In this document: positions 25,645 to 34,922 of the stretch, piece after piece
Numbering within the stretch: the first letter of the stretch is position 1
Layout: each line of letters begins with the position of its first letter
From: Actinobacteria bacterium OV450
Lineage (GTDB): Bacteria > Actinomycetota > Actinomycetes > Streptomycetales > Streptomycetaceae
Length of the DNA: 64,000 bases
Direction: 5' to 3'
Assembly: GCA_001298555.1 (NCBI GenBank)
Contig: LJCW01000054.1
Span: 1 to 64,000 of the forward strand
Made by a program: the position numbers and the translations under genes
The notes under the pieces: model-generated
The model's input: only the letters and a program-made list of their open reading frames with translations
Databases searched by the model: none
Told to the model about the DNA's origin: nothing

Positions 25645-26616
25645 TCAGGGCCCGGGCGTGGCCCGCAGCGCGGACGGGCTGGCCAGGGCCCGGGCCGCGG
25701 CCAGGCTCGCCGGGCGGCCGAGGACCGCCCGCGAGGTCTCGCGCAGCAGTACGGCCCCACGGAAGGCGGCGGTCGCCGCCGCCCCGTGCCGGCGGCCGTA
25801 GAGCCGCACCCGGTTGAGGGTCAGCAGCGTCCACAGGTGCGGCGAGACCTGCGAGTCGCCGCCGAGGTGGACGGCCGAGGCGGCGGGTTCGAGACGGGTC
25901 GCGAAGCCCCGGTCCCGGGCCCGCAGGCAGTACTCGGTCTCCTCCGAGTAGAGGAAGAAGGACTCGTCCCAGGTGCCGCAGGCGTCCAGGCAGTCCCGGG
26001 AGAGGGCCATGAGGGCGCCGGTCGCCCAGTCGGCGACGGTCGCCCGCGCGTACGCGGCCGGGTCGGTGACCAGCTCGCTCCACCGGGGGAAGCGGCCGGC
26101 CCGCCGGTTGCCGATCACCGCCTCGCCCAGGGCCCGCGTCACGCGCGATTCGCGGCGCAGCGAGTGCTGGAGGGCGCCGTCCTCCTCGTACAGCAGCGGG
26201 ACGCTGATCCCGACCCGGCGGCCGCCGGCGAGGGGGGCGTCGAGCGCGTCGACGAGGAGTGCGGCGCAGCCCCGCCGCATCCGGATGTCCGGATTGCACA
26301 CGAGGGCGGCGCGCAAGCCGTTCTCCCACGTGGCGGCGGCCTCCAGCGCGGCGTTCACCCCGGCCGCGTAGCCGGCGTTGCGGCCGGTCTGGACGACGGT
26401 CGCGTCGGGGGCCAGCGAGCGGACGACGTCGACGGTGTCGTCGGCGGAGTCGTTGTCGGCGACGACCAGGCGCCAGTCGAGCCCCGCCATGCCGTCGGGC
26501 AGGGAGGCGAGGAACCCGGGCAGCACCCGGGCGCTGTTCCAGGTGACGACGACGACGGCTACGGGACCGGCTGCGCCGGTTCGGGCCGGCGGGGCCGGGT
26601 GGCGGCGGGAGGACAT
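25645..26616 (-). CDS. GT2-family glycosyltransferase (rhamnosyltransferase-like)
   Basis: 323 residues. AVVVVTWNSARVLPGFLASL opens a GT-A domain; NAGYAAGVN and CNPDIRM (nucleotide and metal binding) follow, with the ATGALMALSRDCLDACG and ESFFLYSEETEYCLRARDRG acceptor-side motifs typical of WbbL-like rhamnosyltransferases. The start overlaps the 3' end of the Wzz-Wzy fusion gene by 58 bp, so the two are translated from one message; GTGGAG lies before the ATG. Confidence 0.9.
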   Translation of the reverse strand: MSSRRHPAPPARTGAAGPVAVVVVTWNSARVLPGFLASLPDGMAGLDWRLVVADNDSADDTVDVVRSLAPDATVVQTGRNAGYAAGVNAALEAAATWENGLRAALVCNPDIRMRRGCAALLVDALDAPLAGGRRVGISVPLLYEEDGALQHSLRRESRVTRALGEAVIGNRRAGRFPRWSELVTDPAAYARATVADWATGALMALSRDCLDACGTWDESFFLYSEETEYCLRARDRGFATRLEPAASAVHLGGDSQVSPHLWTLLTLNRVRLYGRRHGAAATAAFRGAVLLRETSRAVLGRPASLAAARALASPSALRATPGP

Positions 26617-28583
26617 GGGGACTCCACGGTTCGGGGCTTCGGCGCGCTGCGCCGGATGAAGCCGAGGTAACTGCCTCCGGCGGCGATCGTCAGGAAGAAC
26701 ATCCCGGCGAACATCGGGAAGCTGAGGGCGTCGAAGGTGGCGCTGCTGACGAGGGCGACGAGCGCCGAGGCGAAGAACGCCTGGCCGAGTTCCCGGTCGG
26801 ATTCGCCGGCGGCGAGGCGGCGGATGGCACCGCCCTGGTGGATTCCGGTGAAGAACAGCGCCAGGAGGGCGAGCAGGCCGAACAAGCCCATCTCCGCCAG
26901 GGTGAGCATGTACTGGTTGTCGGTGAAGAAGTAGAGGTCCGGGGTGAAGGTCCCCAGGCCGCGCCCGAACAGCGGCCGCTCCTGCAGGTAGGGGACGATC
27001 GCGCTGTACTTGACGGTGCGGGCCTGGGTGCTGCTGTCGGAGTTCGACAGGAAGGACCCGAACAGGGTGGTGATGGTGCCGATCAGGCCGGGCACCAGGA
27101 CCTTGAAGCAGGCCACCGAGCCCAGCAGCAGGCCGATGGCGGTCCAGCGCCGCTGCGGTTTCCAGCGCGGCACCATCACGAGCACCACGATGAGCGCCCC
27201 GATGATGGAGGTCCGTGACACGGTCAGTGGCAGGGCCCCGCCCATCAGGACCACGGGCCCCCAGCGCCGCCACCGGCTGAGGTGGCTGCGGACGGGGTCG
27301 AAGGCCTGCTGTACGGCGAAGGGCAGCAGCAGGGCGAGCATGCCGCCGAACTCCAGCGGCTGGGCCGTGGTGGAGCGCGGCCGGGTGAACGCCCCGCGGT
27401 CGAGCGTGGTGATCTGCGCGACGCTGGAGTGGAGTCCCGGGATGCTGATGTGTTCGGCGATGTTCGTCGCGGTGAAGAAGTCGTAGTAGCCGATGGCGGC
27501 CACCACCGAGGCCATCACCACGGCCCGGCGCAGCAGGACGTCGAGGCGGGCCCGGTCCTGGATGCCGGCCGAGACCAGCACCACGATCGACACCCAGACG
27601 AGCAGTCCGATCAGGCCCCGGTCCGCGCCGAGCACCTCCTTGTGGGTGCTGCCCCGGGTGGCGTCGGCGAGGTACGAGGCCAGGACCGAGACGGCGAGCA
27701 GCCACATCACGACGCGCGGCAGCCGGGTGCCGGGGGCCGCGCGGATCCGGCCCGTGAGCCAGGTCGCCAGGTACCAGAACAGGCCGAGGAGGGCGAACAC
27801 GTTGGCGGGGGTGCCCACCCCGCCCATGCCGGGCAGGGTCAGGTTCGACGGGATGAAGAAGGCGAGGCCCAGGTAGCCGCTGAGCAGTGCGGCGGCGTCC
27901 GGCGTCCGGCCGGGCAGCCTCCTGCGGAGGCGCGTCCTCGGTACGCCGGCCGGGGCGGCGGCCGCCACCCCGCGCCGGCGGGCCACCAGCAGGGTCTCCG
28001 TGACGAACGAGAGGGTGAAGCCGGCGGTCACGCCCGCGATGACGACGCCCAGCACCTGCTGGTAGCGGCTCTTGAGCTGGGGCACCGGGGTCTGCGGGAG
28101 CACCACGGGCGCCGTCTGCACGAAGTACGCGGGCTGCACCTTGGCCGCCGCCTGGAGCGCGTTGAGCTGCTCGCCGGCGAAGGTGGTCAGGGTGCTGGTC
28201 TCCTTGAGGACCTTCGCCCGGTCGGTGCCCGTGACGGTCAGGGTGAGCATGGGGCCGGAGGTGTTCGCGGCGAAGCCGACCGTGTAGGGGTCGGTGACGC
28301 CGAGCCCCTGCAGGTCGCGTGCCGCGTCGGCGCCGGAGAGGGTCCTGATCAGCACGTCGGCGGTCACGACCAGTGAACCGCCCGCGTTGGAGATGGGGTT
28401 GCCGAAGGCCGGGGCCAGTTCGGCCACCGCCGTGGAGTCGAGCAGGGCCACCGAGCTCTGCGACTGGTACGCCACGGGCACCGACCGGTACAGGTGCAGG
28501 CCCGCGAGGAGTCCGATCACCGTCAGGGGGACCATCACGTACCAGCGGCGCCGGAGCACGGCCGCCATCTCACCGATGCTCAC
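26559..28583 (-). CDS. Fusion of Wzz-like domain and O-antigen ligase/polymerase (Wzy-like)
   Basis: 674-residue membrane protein. GTG at 28583 is chosen for a GGAGGGGGC SD. Residues ~1-215 are a complete Wzz-like unit: SIGEMAAVLRRRWYVMVPL, first helix, extracytoplasmic loop, second helix. Residues ~230-650 form a 10-12 helix O-antigen ligase (Wzy_C) domain with the large periplasmic loop containing TTLDRGAFTRPRSTTAQP and the RPLFGRGLGTF motif. It would polymerise repeat units and set chain length within one chain. Wzz and Wzy are normally separate proteins. It diverges from a further Wzz-like gene 83 bp away. Confidence 0.85.
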   Translation of the reverse strand: MSIGEMAAVLRRRWYVMVPLTVIGLLAGLHLYRSVPVAYQSQSSVALLDSTAVAELAPAFGNPISNAGGSLVVTADVLIRTLSGADAARDLQGLGVTDPYTVGFAANTSGPMLTLTVTGTDRAKVLKETSTLTTFAGEQLNALQAAAKVQPAYFVQTAPVVLPQTPVPQLKSRYQQVLGVVIAGVTAGFTLSFVTETLLVARRRGVAAAAPAGVPRTRLRRRLPGRTPDAAALLSGYLGLAFFIPSNLTLPGMGGVGTPANVFALLGLFWYLATWLTGRIRAAPGTRLPRVVMWLLAVSVLASYLADATRGSTHKEVLGADRGLIGLLVWVSIVVLVSAGIQDRARLDVLLRRAVVMASVVAAIGYYDFFTATNIAEHISIPGLHSSVAQITTLDRGAFTRPRSTTAQPLEFGGMLALLLPFAVQQAFDPVRSHLSRWRRWGPVVLMGGALPLTVSRTSIIGALIVVLVMVPRWKPQRRWTAIGLLLGSVACFKVLVPGLIGTITTLFGSFLSNSDSSTQARTVKYSAIVPYLQERPLFGRGLGTFTPDLYFFTDNQYMLTLAEMGLFGLLALLALFFTGIHQGGAIRRLAAGESDRELGQAFFASALVALVSSATFDALSFPMFAGMFFLTIAAGGSYLGFIRRSAPKPRTVESPCPPAATRPRRPEPAQPVP

Positions 28584-28666
28584 GGACGCCCCCTCCCCGT
28601 GACTGCCGGAACCGATGGCGGGCCGACCCGCGTCCTGGAAAGATCGCACGCGACGGAAGGAATGCT

Positions 28667-29368
28667 GTGTCGCCTGGTGAGTTGTTCCGTACGCTCCGCC
28701 GCCGCTGGTACGTCCTGCTCCTGGTGGCGGTACTCGCGGCCGCCGGGGCCCTGCAGGTGCTCCGCCCCGAACAGACCTATGTGAGTTCGGCGATCGTGGT
28801 GCTCAAGCCGCCGGTGACCGGCAGCCAGCCCAACCAGCTCGCCAATCTCCAGCCACCGCTCGCCGCGGTGTCCTACGCGGCGGTGCAGCAGCTGGAATCG
28901 CCCGCCGGTACCGCCGAGCTGAGCCTTGCGGGGGTGACCGGAACCTATCGGCTGATCCCGCGCAACAGCGGTACCAGCGTCACCCCCCGCTATCTGATCC
29001 CCTCGCTCCAGGTGCAGGCGGAGCACGCGGAGCCTGCCGCGGCGAACCTGGCCGTGCTGAAGGTCGTCGAGGCCTACACCAAGCGCGTCGCGGCGATGCA
29101 GGCCGAGCAGCAGATCCCCGAGCGGGCGCGGATGAGCGTGACCCTGCTGGTGCCGCCGACCGCCGTGGCGCAGACGGGGACCAAGAGCCGCGCGCTGGCC
29201 GGGACGGCGCTGCTCGCCGCGGTGTGCGGCGTGGCGGCGGCCCTGTGGACCGATCAGCTGGTGACGCGCCGGAACCGGCGCCGGCGCGAGAGCGCCGACG
29301 CCGGTCCGGAGGAGAGTGCCGGGGCCGGGGGCAGGATGCCCCCGGCCGTGGCCGCGGCGGCCCGCTGA
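28667..29368 (+). CDS. Wzz-like chain-length determinant family protein
   Basis: 233 residues with helices near 14-32 and 180-200 and a loop facing outside between them. Its N-terminus (ELFRTLRRRWYVLLLVAVL) aligns by eye with the two other Wzz-like units in the locus. GTG start with GGAAGGAA upstream. It is a single-gene transcription unit between two leftward operons, sharing its promoter region with the Wzz-Wzy fusion gene. It may compete or mix with the other Wzz units in oligomers to set a second chain length. Confidence 0.82.
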   Translation: MSPGELFRTLRRRWYVLLLVAVLAAAGALQVLRPEQTYVSSAIVVLKPPVTGSQPNQLANLQPPLAAVSYAAVQQLESPAGTAELSLAGVTGTYRLIPRNSGTSVTPRYLIPSLQVQAEHAEPAAANLAVLKVVEAYTKRVAAMQAEQQIPERARMSVTLLVPPTAVAQTGTKSRALAGTALLAAVCGVAAALWTDQLVTRRNRRRRESADAGPEESAGAGGRMPPAVAAAAR

Positions 29369-29445
29369 TACGGCAGCCCGCCGGGCCGGCGGTGCCCCGG
29401 GGACGGGGCGGTGGTGCAGGTGGTGCACTTGGTGCTGCTGGTTCA

Positions 29446-30492
29446 TCAAATCCCTCGGCGTTTCCAGGACTGCCACCACAGCCACTCGCGTCCCCGGTCG
29501 GCGACGGCCGAGAGCACCAGCGGCTGGAGGTACGGCATCACGCGGGCCCCGATGCGCCGGCGCCGCTGCAGCGCCCGGTACTCGGCGAGCGAGGTGTAGC
29601 CCGGCAGGCACCGGGCCGCGAAGGCCTCCAGCTCGTCGACCGGCACCACGCCGGTGCGCCCCCGGTCGTACGCGCGGTAGGCGCGGCGCAGCGCGTACCG
29701 GGCGAGGCGGGTCCGCGCCAGGTCCGACAGCCGGCCGGCGTCCGGGAGCAGCCCGCCGCACTTGTCCAGGACCGAGTCGAAGGCGACGAGGCGCTGGCTC
29801 AGGTCGTCGAGCTGCCCGCCGAAGTCCGTCGTGGACATGTTGTCGCCGTGGACACGGTAGAAGGCCTGGTCGGCTCCGCGGACGTAGCCGACGTCGGCGT
29901 GGGCCGCCAGCCGCATCCACATCTCGATGTCGCCGGCGTGCGGGAGGTCCGGGTCGTAGCCGCCGACCTTGCGCTGGAGGCTGGTGCGGACGACCACCTC
30001 GGGTGAGGTGATGCACCCGGTGCCTTCCCGGAAGCGCCGCTCCAGCCACCACCGGCCCGGGTAGACCACGGATCCGGTACCGCGGGTGCGGGCGGCGGGC
30101 AGCGGCCCGCCATGCCGGAACCGCAGCGGCCGGCCGTAGGCGAAGCCGGCCTCGGGGTGGGCGTCGAGCAGGGCCGCGGCGCGCACCAGGGCCCCGGGGA
30201 CGAGCCGGTCGTCGGCCGAGAGCAGGGCGACGTAGTCCCCGTCGGCCCACTCCAGCAGGCCCTCGTTGTAGGTGGCGATGTGGCCCCGGTTCTGTTCGTG
30301 GACCCGGACCTCGATGCGGGGGTCGGCGGCCGCGAGGGCGCGTGCGACGTCCGCGGAGTCGTCGGGCGACGCGTCGTCGATGATCAGTACGCGTACGTCG
30401 ACGCCGGGCTGTTCGTCCAGGACGCTCTTGACGCAGTCGGCCAGGAAATGGCCGTACTTGTAGCAGGGGATGACCACGCTGACGGTGCTCAC
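29446..30492 (-). CDS. GT2-family glycosyltransferase
   Basis: 348 residues. STVSVVIPCYKYGHFLADCV and LIIDDASPDDS form the nucleotide-binding half, NRGHIATYNEG and LLSADDRLVPGAL supply the DXD-type metal site, and HAGDIEMWMRLAA the acceptor loop with the catalytic base region. The ~110-residue C-terminal extension is helical and basic. GTG start overlaps the stop of the DUF4082 gene (GTGA). Last gene of the long leftward operon. Confidence 0.9.
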   Translation of the reverse strand: MSTVSVVIPCYKYGHFLADCVKSVLDEQPGVDVRVLIIDDASPDDSADVARALAAADPRIEVRVHEQNRGHIATYNEGLLEWADGDYVALLSADDRLVPGALVRAAALLDAHPEAGFAYGRPLRFRHGGPLPAARTRGTGSVVYPGRWWLERRFREGTGCITSPEVVVRTSLQRKVGGYDPDLPHAGDIEMWMRLAAHADVGYVRGADQAFYRVHGDNMSTTDFGGQLDDLSQRLVAFDSVLDKCGGLLPDAGRLSDLARTRLARYALRRAYRAYDRGRTGVVPVDELEAFAARCLPGYTSLAEYRALQRRRRIGARVMPYLQPLVLSAVADRGREWLWWQSWKRRGI

Positions 30493-33400
30493 TGCGCGGT
30501 CACCTCCGTCGATCCCTCCGCCGCGAGACCGGCCGGCGCCGTGGTGGTGAACACCGGGCCGACCCAGTAGTTCACGGAGCCGAAGGTGTTGTTCGGGAAG
30601 GCTGCGGAGGCACCGTACTTGTAGAGGCCGTTGGCGCCGCTGCCGCCGTCGGCCGGGGCGACCAGCGGGTAGGAGCGGTGCGCGGCCGTGAAGTAGCCGC
30701 CGTCCACGGCGTACTTGCCGTTCGGGGCGTGGTAGGAGGCCACGTAGCCGGTGCCCGCGGTGATGGGTACGGGGGTGGCGAAGTGGAGCTGCTGCCAGCC
30801 GGACAGGGTCTCGCTGCCGAAGGTGCCGGTGGCCAGGAGCGTGCCGGTGGACGACCACAGGCTGCCGGTGTGCGTGCCGGTGTTTCCGGTGCCCTTGTAG
30901 AAGGTGATGCCCGTGACGTAGCCGCTGACGGCGGACTGGAAGCGGGTGCCCAGTTCGACGGAGTTGGTGTCGTCGGTGACGCTCGGGGTGCTGGGCACGG
31001 TCGAGGACCCCCACAGGGTGCAGGGGCAGTTGACGGTGGGCGGGCTGGTGCTGGTGGTGAACGTCCAGTTGACGGGGGCCGCCATGGCGTTGCCCCACAG
31101 GTCGGCCGCCTGCACGGAGGCCGTGTAGGTGGTGTTCAGCCCCAGTTCCGTGGACGGTGTGAAGGTGGCGCTGTTGGAGGCGCTGAGGACCTTGTTGCCG
31201 GGGACGGTGGCCCCCGATGCGTCCTTGAGGGTGAAGGCGAGGGTGTCGGCGTCGATGCCCTCGTTGAAGGTGGCGCCCAGCTGGGTGGTGATCGAGGTGC
31301 CGACGGCCGCGGACTGCGGGGTGGTGGAGGTGACGGACGGCGGCGTGGTGCTCGCCGTGGCGGTGTCCAGGACGGCGTCGACCCAGTAGTTGCTGCCGGA
31401 CGAGGCCGTGGACGGGAAGCCGCCCGTGGAGCTGTAGCGGTACACGCCGTTGCCCCCGTCGGTGCCGCTCTTCAGCGCGGTCAGCGGGGCGAGCCCCGCG
31501 TCGGCGGCGGCGAAGGTGTTGTCGAAGGAGTACCCGCCGTTGGGGGCGAAGTAGGAGGCGACGTAGGTGGTGTTGGCTTTGACCGGGACCGGCGAGGAGA
31601 AGTTCAGCTGTTGCCAGCCGGACGCCGTCTCGTTGGTGAAGGTGCCGGTGGCCAGTCGCTGGCCGGTGCTGCTCCACAGGCTGCCCGTGTGGGTGCCGGT
31701 GTTGGCCGGGGACTTGTAGAAGCGGACGCCCGTGATCGAACCGGGCGCCGAGGAGCGGATCTTCACGCCGAGTTCGACGGAGCTGCCGTCGCCCGCGTTG
31801 ACGGTTCCGGGGACGGCCGCGGCCGGCCAGACGGTGCAGGGGCACTGCTGGGGGCCCACGGTCAGGGGCACGGTGGTGGTGGCGCCGATGTTGACGCTGT
31901 CGTCCACCGCGCGGACCTTGACCTGTACGGATCCGGGGACCGTCGGGGTCCACTTGTAGCTCCAGGACCCGGTGCCGGTGGTGGCCTTCCAGGTGGTCCC
32001 GCCGTCGGTGGAGACCTCCACGCGGGCCACCACGCCGCCGCCGCTGTCGGTTGCGGTGCCCGTGAGGGTCACGGGGCGCAGTGCCGGTACGGTGGCGCCG
32101 GCCGCGGGGCTGGTGACGGTGATGGCCGGGCCGCCGGTGTCCGTGGAGGCGGTGGCCGTGACCAGGTTGGCCTGCAGGGACTTGGGCTGGACGCCCATGT
32201 CGGCGAAGACGTTCACGGTGGCCTGCTGCATCCGCTTGTCCTCGGTGACCACGGTGTCGGCCGCGTTGCCCGTGGGCATGTTGGTCAGGCCCCAGGACCA
32301 CTGGACGGTGCCCGTGCCGAAGACGAGGGCGTGCGAGGTCTGGTCGCGGAAGGCGACCAGGCTGTGGGTGGCGGTGCCGTTCCCGTACGTGTTGCCGTAG
32401 TCGAGGCGCAGTTTGCCGTCGTTGATGTCGACGGTGGTGGACGACAGCTGGATCTGGCCGGGCGGACGGGCTGCGTCCTCCACGTCGCTGTCCCACTCGT
32501 ACCCGAGGGTGCCGACGGGGAAGGTGGCGGTCTGGGAGGGGGTCAGGCCGGCGACGGTGGTGCCCCGCCACAGCCTCATCCTGGCGAAGGAGCCGGGGAC
32601 GGTGATGGCGTCGCTGCGGTAGCCGTTGACGCTGAACAGCGATCCGGTCAGCTGGTTCTGCGGCTGGTAGGGCCTTCCGTTCGTGGAGCTGGCCGGGTCC
32701 ATGAAGGTGCCGGTCCAGATCCCGCTCGGGTCGGGGACGCCGTTGGGCTGGGGGAAGGAGAGCTTGGTCTCCTTGTAGCAGACCAGGGTCCGGTTGGCGG
32801 TGCCGGTGCCGTCGTTGCTGGGGGCCAGCCGGGTCTTCCAGAAGACCTCGTTGCCGCTGAAGTACGTCTGGTTGACCCCGGCCCGGCGGGCGGTGAGGGC
32901 GTTGGTGAACTGGTCCTGTGTCCAGTACTCGTCGTGCCCGGAGGACATGAAGACCTTGTGGTTCTGCAGCGGGGCGGCGCCCCTGGTCGACACGTCGATG
33001 CCGGAGACGTAGCTGACGTCGTAGCCGTTGCGTTCCAGCCACGACAGCATCTGGTACTCGGAGCCGTAGATGCCGTTCTCGCCGCCGATGTCCATGGGCC
33101 GGTTGTAGCTGACCTCGTAGGCCCGGCCGTCGGGGGCGGGGCCGCCGCCTCCGTAGAGGTCCTGGCCGCCGTAGTCGTTGTACGCCTGCCAGGTCTGGTC
33201 GCTGGTCTGGACGACGATGTCGGAGTGGCTCGAGTCGTTGCGGACGACGAACGGGTACGGCATCACCCCGTTGCCGTCCGCCTGGTCGAAGTTGGCGATG
33301 TACAGGCCGGAGACGGCGTCGGACGGCACGGTCCACGTCGCGGTGACGGGCCAGTTGCCGCAGTCGACCAGGCCGGTGGCGGGCTTGGTGGTGCAGCTGC

Positions 33401-33785
33401 GCGGGCCGGCGCCCGGCAGGAAGTTCGCCGGGTAGGTCTGCGCCGCCTGTGCCGCGGTCGACAGCAGGCGGGCCCCGTCTCCCCCGTAGTAGCCCAGCCG
33501 GTAGACCGACACGTGGTACGGGGTCGACGACTGCACCTTGAACTGCACGGTGTCGCCGGCCTGGACGCTCATCTGGGTGCTGAAGCCCTTGATGTCGCCG
33601 TAGGCGCCGGGCGCGAACCAGTCGGACATCGGTGTGCCCGGTTTGGAGTTCTCGCACACGATCGCGTTGGTGCCGGGACCGCACGGGTCCACGGCCCTCG
33701 CCACCGCCGGGGGTAAGAGCGCGGTCATGAGCGCCGCGACCACGGTGTAGAGGCCGTACCGGATCAGCCTTGTCCGTCTGTTCAT
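30489..33785 (-). CDS. Large secreted DUF4082 protein with dimethylformamidase-like domain, TTA codon 24
   Basis: 1098-residue extracellular protein. Signal peptide about 1-32 (cleavage after AVARA). Residues ~33-560 resemble the C-terminal domain of the N,N-dimethylformamidase beta subunit (YRLGYYGGDGARLL, the MSSGHDEYW and FSGNEVFWKTR segments). Next come an Ig-like domain (~565-660), a DUF4082 unit (~665-810), a SbsA/Big_5-type Ig domain (~815-910) and a second DUF4082 unit (~915-1070). The DUF4082 copies share TGTHTGSLWSSTG and ASGWQQL/LSGWQQL. Codon 24 (33714-33716) in the signal peptide is TTA. Its place inside a sugar-biosynthesis operon suggests that it binds or modifies the polymer at the surface. 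Confidence 0.85.
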   Translation of the reverse strand: MNRRTRLIRYGLYTVVAALMTALLPPAVARAVDPCGPGTNAIVCENSKPGTPMSDWFAPGAYGDIKGFSTQMSVQAGDTVQFKVQSSTPYHVSVYRLGYYGGDGARLLSTAAQAAQTYPANFLPGAGPRSCTTKPATGLVDCGNWPVTATWTVPSDAVSGLYIANFDQADGNGVMPYPFVVRNDSSHSDIVVQTSDQTWQAYNDYGGQDLYGGGGPAPDGRAYEVSYNRPMDIGGENGIYGSEYQMLSWLERNGYDVSYVSGIDVSTRGAAPLQNHKVFMSSGHDEYWTQDQFTNALTARRAGVNQTYFSGNEVFWKTRLAPSNDGTGTANRTLVCYKETKLSFPQPNGVPDPSGIWTGTFMDPASSTNGRPYQPQNQLTGSLFSVNGYRSDAITVPGSFARMRLWRGTTVAGLTPSQTATFPVGTLGYEWDSDVEDAARPPGQIQLSSTTVDINDGKLRLDYGNTYGNGTATHSLVAFRDQTSHALVFGTGTVQWSWGLTNMPTGNAADTVVTEDKRMQQATVNVFADMGVQPKSLQANLVTATASTDTGGPAITVTSPAAGATVPALRPVTLTGTATDSGGGVVARVEVSTDGGTTWKATTGTGSWSYKWTPTVPGSVQVKVRAVDDSVNIGATTTVPLTVGPQQCPCTVWPAAAVPGTVNAGDGSSVELGVKIRSSAPGSITGVRFYKSPANTGTHTGSLWSSTGQRLATGTFTNETASGWQQLNFSSPVPVKANTTYVASYFAPNGGYSFDNTFAAADAGLAPLTALKSGTDGGNGVYRYSSTGGFPSTASSGSNYWVDAVLDTATASTTPPSVTSTTPQSAAVGTSITTQLGATFNEGIDADTLAFTLKDASGATVPGNKVLSASNSATFTPSTELGLNTTYTASVQAADLWGNAMAAPVNWTFTTSTSPPTVNCPCTLWGSSTVPSTPSVTDDTNSVELGTRFQSAVSGYVTGITFYKGTGNTGTHTGSLWSSTGTLLATGTFGSETLSGWQQLHFATPVPITAGTGYVASYHAPNGKYAVDGGYFTAAHRSYPLVAPADGGSGANGLYKYGASAAFPNNTFGSVNYWVGPVFTTTAPAGLAAEGSTEVTAQ

Positions 33786-33806
33786 CTGTACCTCATTTGT
33801 TCTGCG

Positions 33807-34922
33807 TCAGAGCAGGGCGGCGGCGAGGGCCTCGACGACCCGCTCCTGTTGGGCGGCGGTGATCTGCGGGAAGAGCGGGAGGGAGAGCATCCGGTCCGCG
33901 GCCTGCTCGGCGTGGGGGAAGTCCCCGCGGCCGTGGCCCAGGTGGCCGAAGGCCGGGGTGAGGTGGACCGGGGCCGGGTAGTGCACCCCGGCCCCGATGC
34001 CTTCCGCGTTGAGCTTGCCGACGACGGCGTCGCGGTCGGCGCCGGCGACCCGGACGACGTACAGGTGCCATACGTGGACGTTGTCCTGCGCCGTGACCGG
34101 CAGGGTCAGGCGCCCGGCGGCCGCCAGATCGCCCAGCAGTTCGTCGTAGCGGGCGGCTGCGGTGCGGCGGGCTGCGTTGCCGTCGGCGAGGCGGGCGAGT
34201 TTGGCCCGCAGCACGACGGCCTGGAGGCCGTCGAGCCGGCTGTTGAACCCGGCGACGTCGTGCCGGTACTTGGCGGTGCCACCGTGGTTGGCCAGGGCGC
34301 GCACGAGGCCGGCCGTCTCCTCGTCGTCGGTCACGACCGCGCCCGCGTCGCCGTACGCGCCCAGGTTCTTGCCCGGGTAGAAGCTGGTGGCGGCGATCCC
34401 GCCGCTGCCGGGAGCACGGCCGGCGCGGGTGGCGCCCTGGCTCTGCGCGCCGTCCTCGACGACCTTGACGTGTCCGGGGAGCTGCGCGGCCAGCTCCGCC
34501 GCCGCGGCGCACTGCCCGTAGAGGTGGACCGGGACCACGGCGCGCGTGGCCTCGCCGACGGCGTCCAGTGCGGCCTGCGGGTCCATGAGCAGGGTGTCGG
34601 GGAGGCAGTCGACGAGGACCGGCCGGGCGCCGATGCGGGCGACGGCCCCGGCGGTGGCGATGAACGTGTTGGCGGGCAGCACCACCTCGTCGCCGACGCC
34701 CACCCCGCTCGCGCGCAGGGCGAGTTCGAGTGCGTCGGTGCCGTTGGCCACGCCGACGCAGTGGCCGACGCCGGCGAAGTCGGCGTACTCGCGCTCGAAG
34801 GCACGGACCTCCTCACCGCCGATGAAGGCGGTGTCGGCCAGCACCCGGTCGAATCCTTCGCGTATCTCCTGCGCGACCTCGGCGTGCGCGGCCTTCAGGT
34901 CCACGAGCGGTATCTGGTTCAT
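33807..34922 (-). CDS. DegT/DnrJ/EryC1/StrS sugar aminotransferase (WbpE/WlbC-like)
   Basis: 371-residue PLP-dependent enzyme that transfers an amino group onto a keto nucleotide sugar. IPLVDLKAAHAEV at the start, GVANGTDALELAL (PLP phosphate cup), VEDGAQSQGA and the PLP lysine K185 in SFYPGKNLGAYGD are diagnostic. This lysine context is typical of 3-keto sugar aminotransferases such as WbpE and DesV. Together with the Gfo/Idh oxidase and the WbpD-like acetyltransferase it would produce a 3-acetamido group on a UDP-uronic acid. ATG overlaps the preceding stop (ATGA). Confidence 0.92.
   Translation of the reverse strand: MNQIPLVDLKAAHAEVAQEIREGFDRVLADTAFIGGEEVRAFEREYADFAGVGHCVGVANGTDALELALRASGVGVGDEVVLPANTFIATAGAVARIGARPVLVDCLPDTLLMDPQAALDAVGEATRAVVPVHLYGQCAAAAELAAQLPGHVKVVEDGAQSQGATRAGRAPGSGGIAATSFYPGKNLGAYGDAGAVVTDDEETAGLVRALANHGGTAKYRHDVAGFNSRLDGLQAVVLRAKLARLADGNAARRTAAARYDELLGDLAAAGRLTLPVTAQDNVHVWHLYVVRVAGADRDAVVGKLNAEGIGAGVHYPAPVHLTPAFGHLGHGRGDFPHAEQAADRMLSLPLFPQITAAQQERVVEALAAALL

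Noticed and set aside
30678..33716. 1012-codon open frame antisense to the DUF4082 gene
   Set aside because: Composition is Gly/Val/Arg/Ala shadow type; the minus-strand protein has clear domains and a signal peptide.
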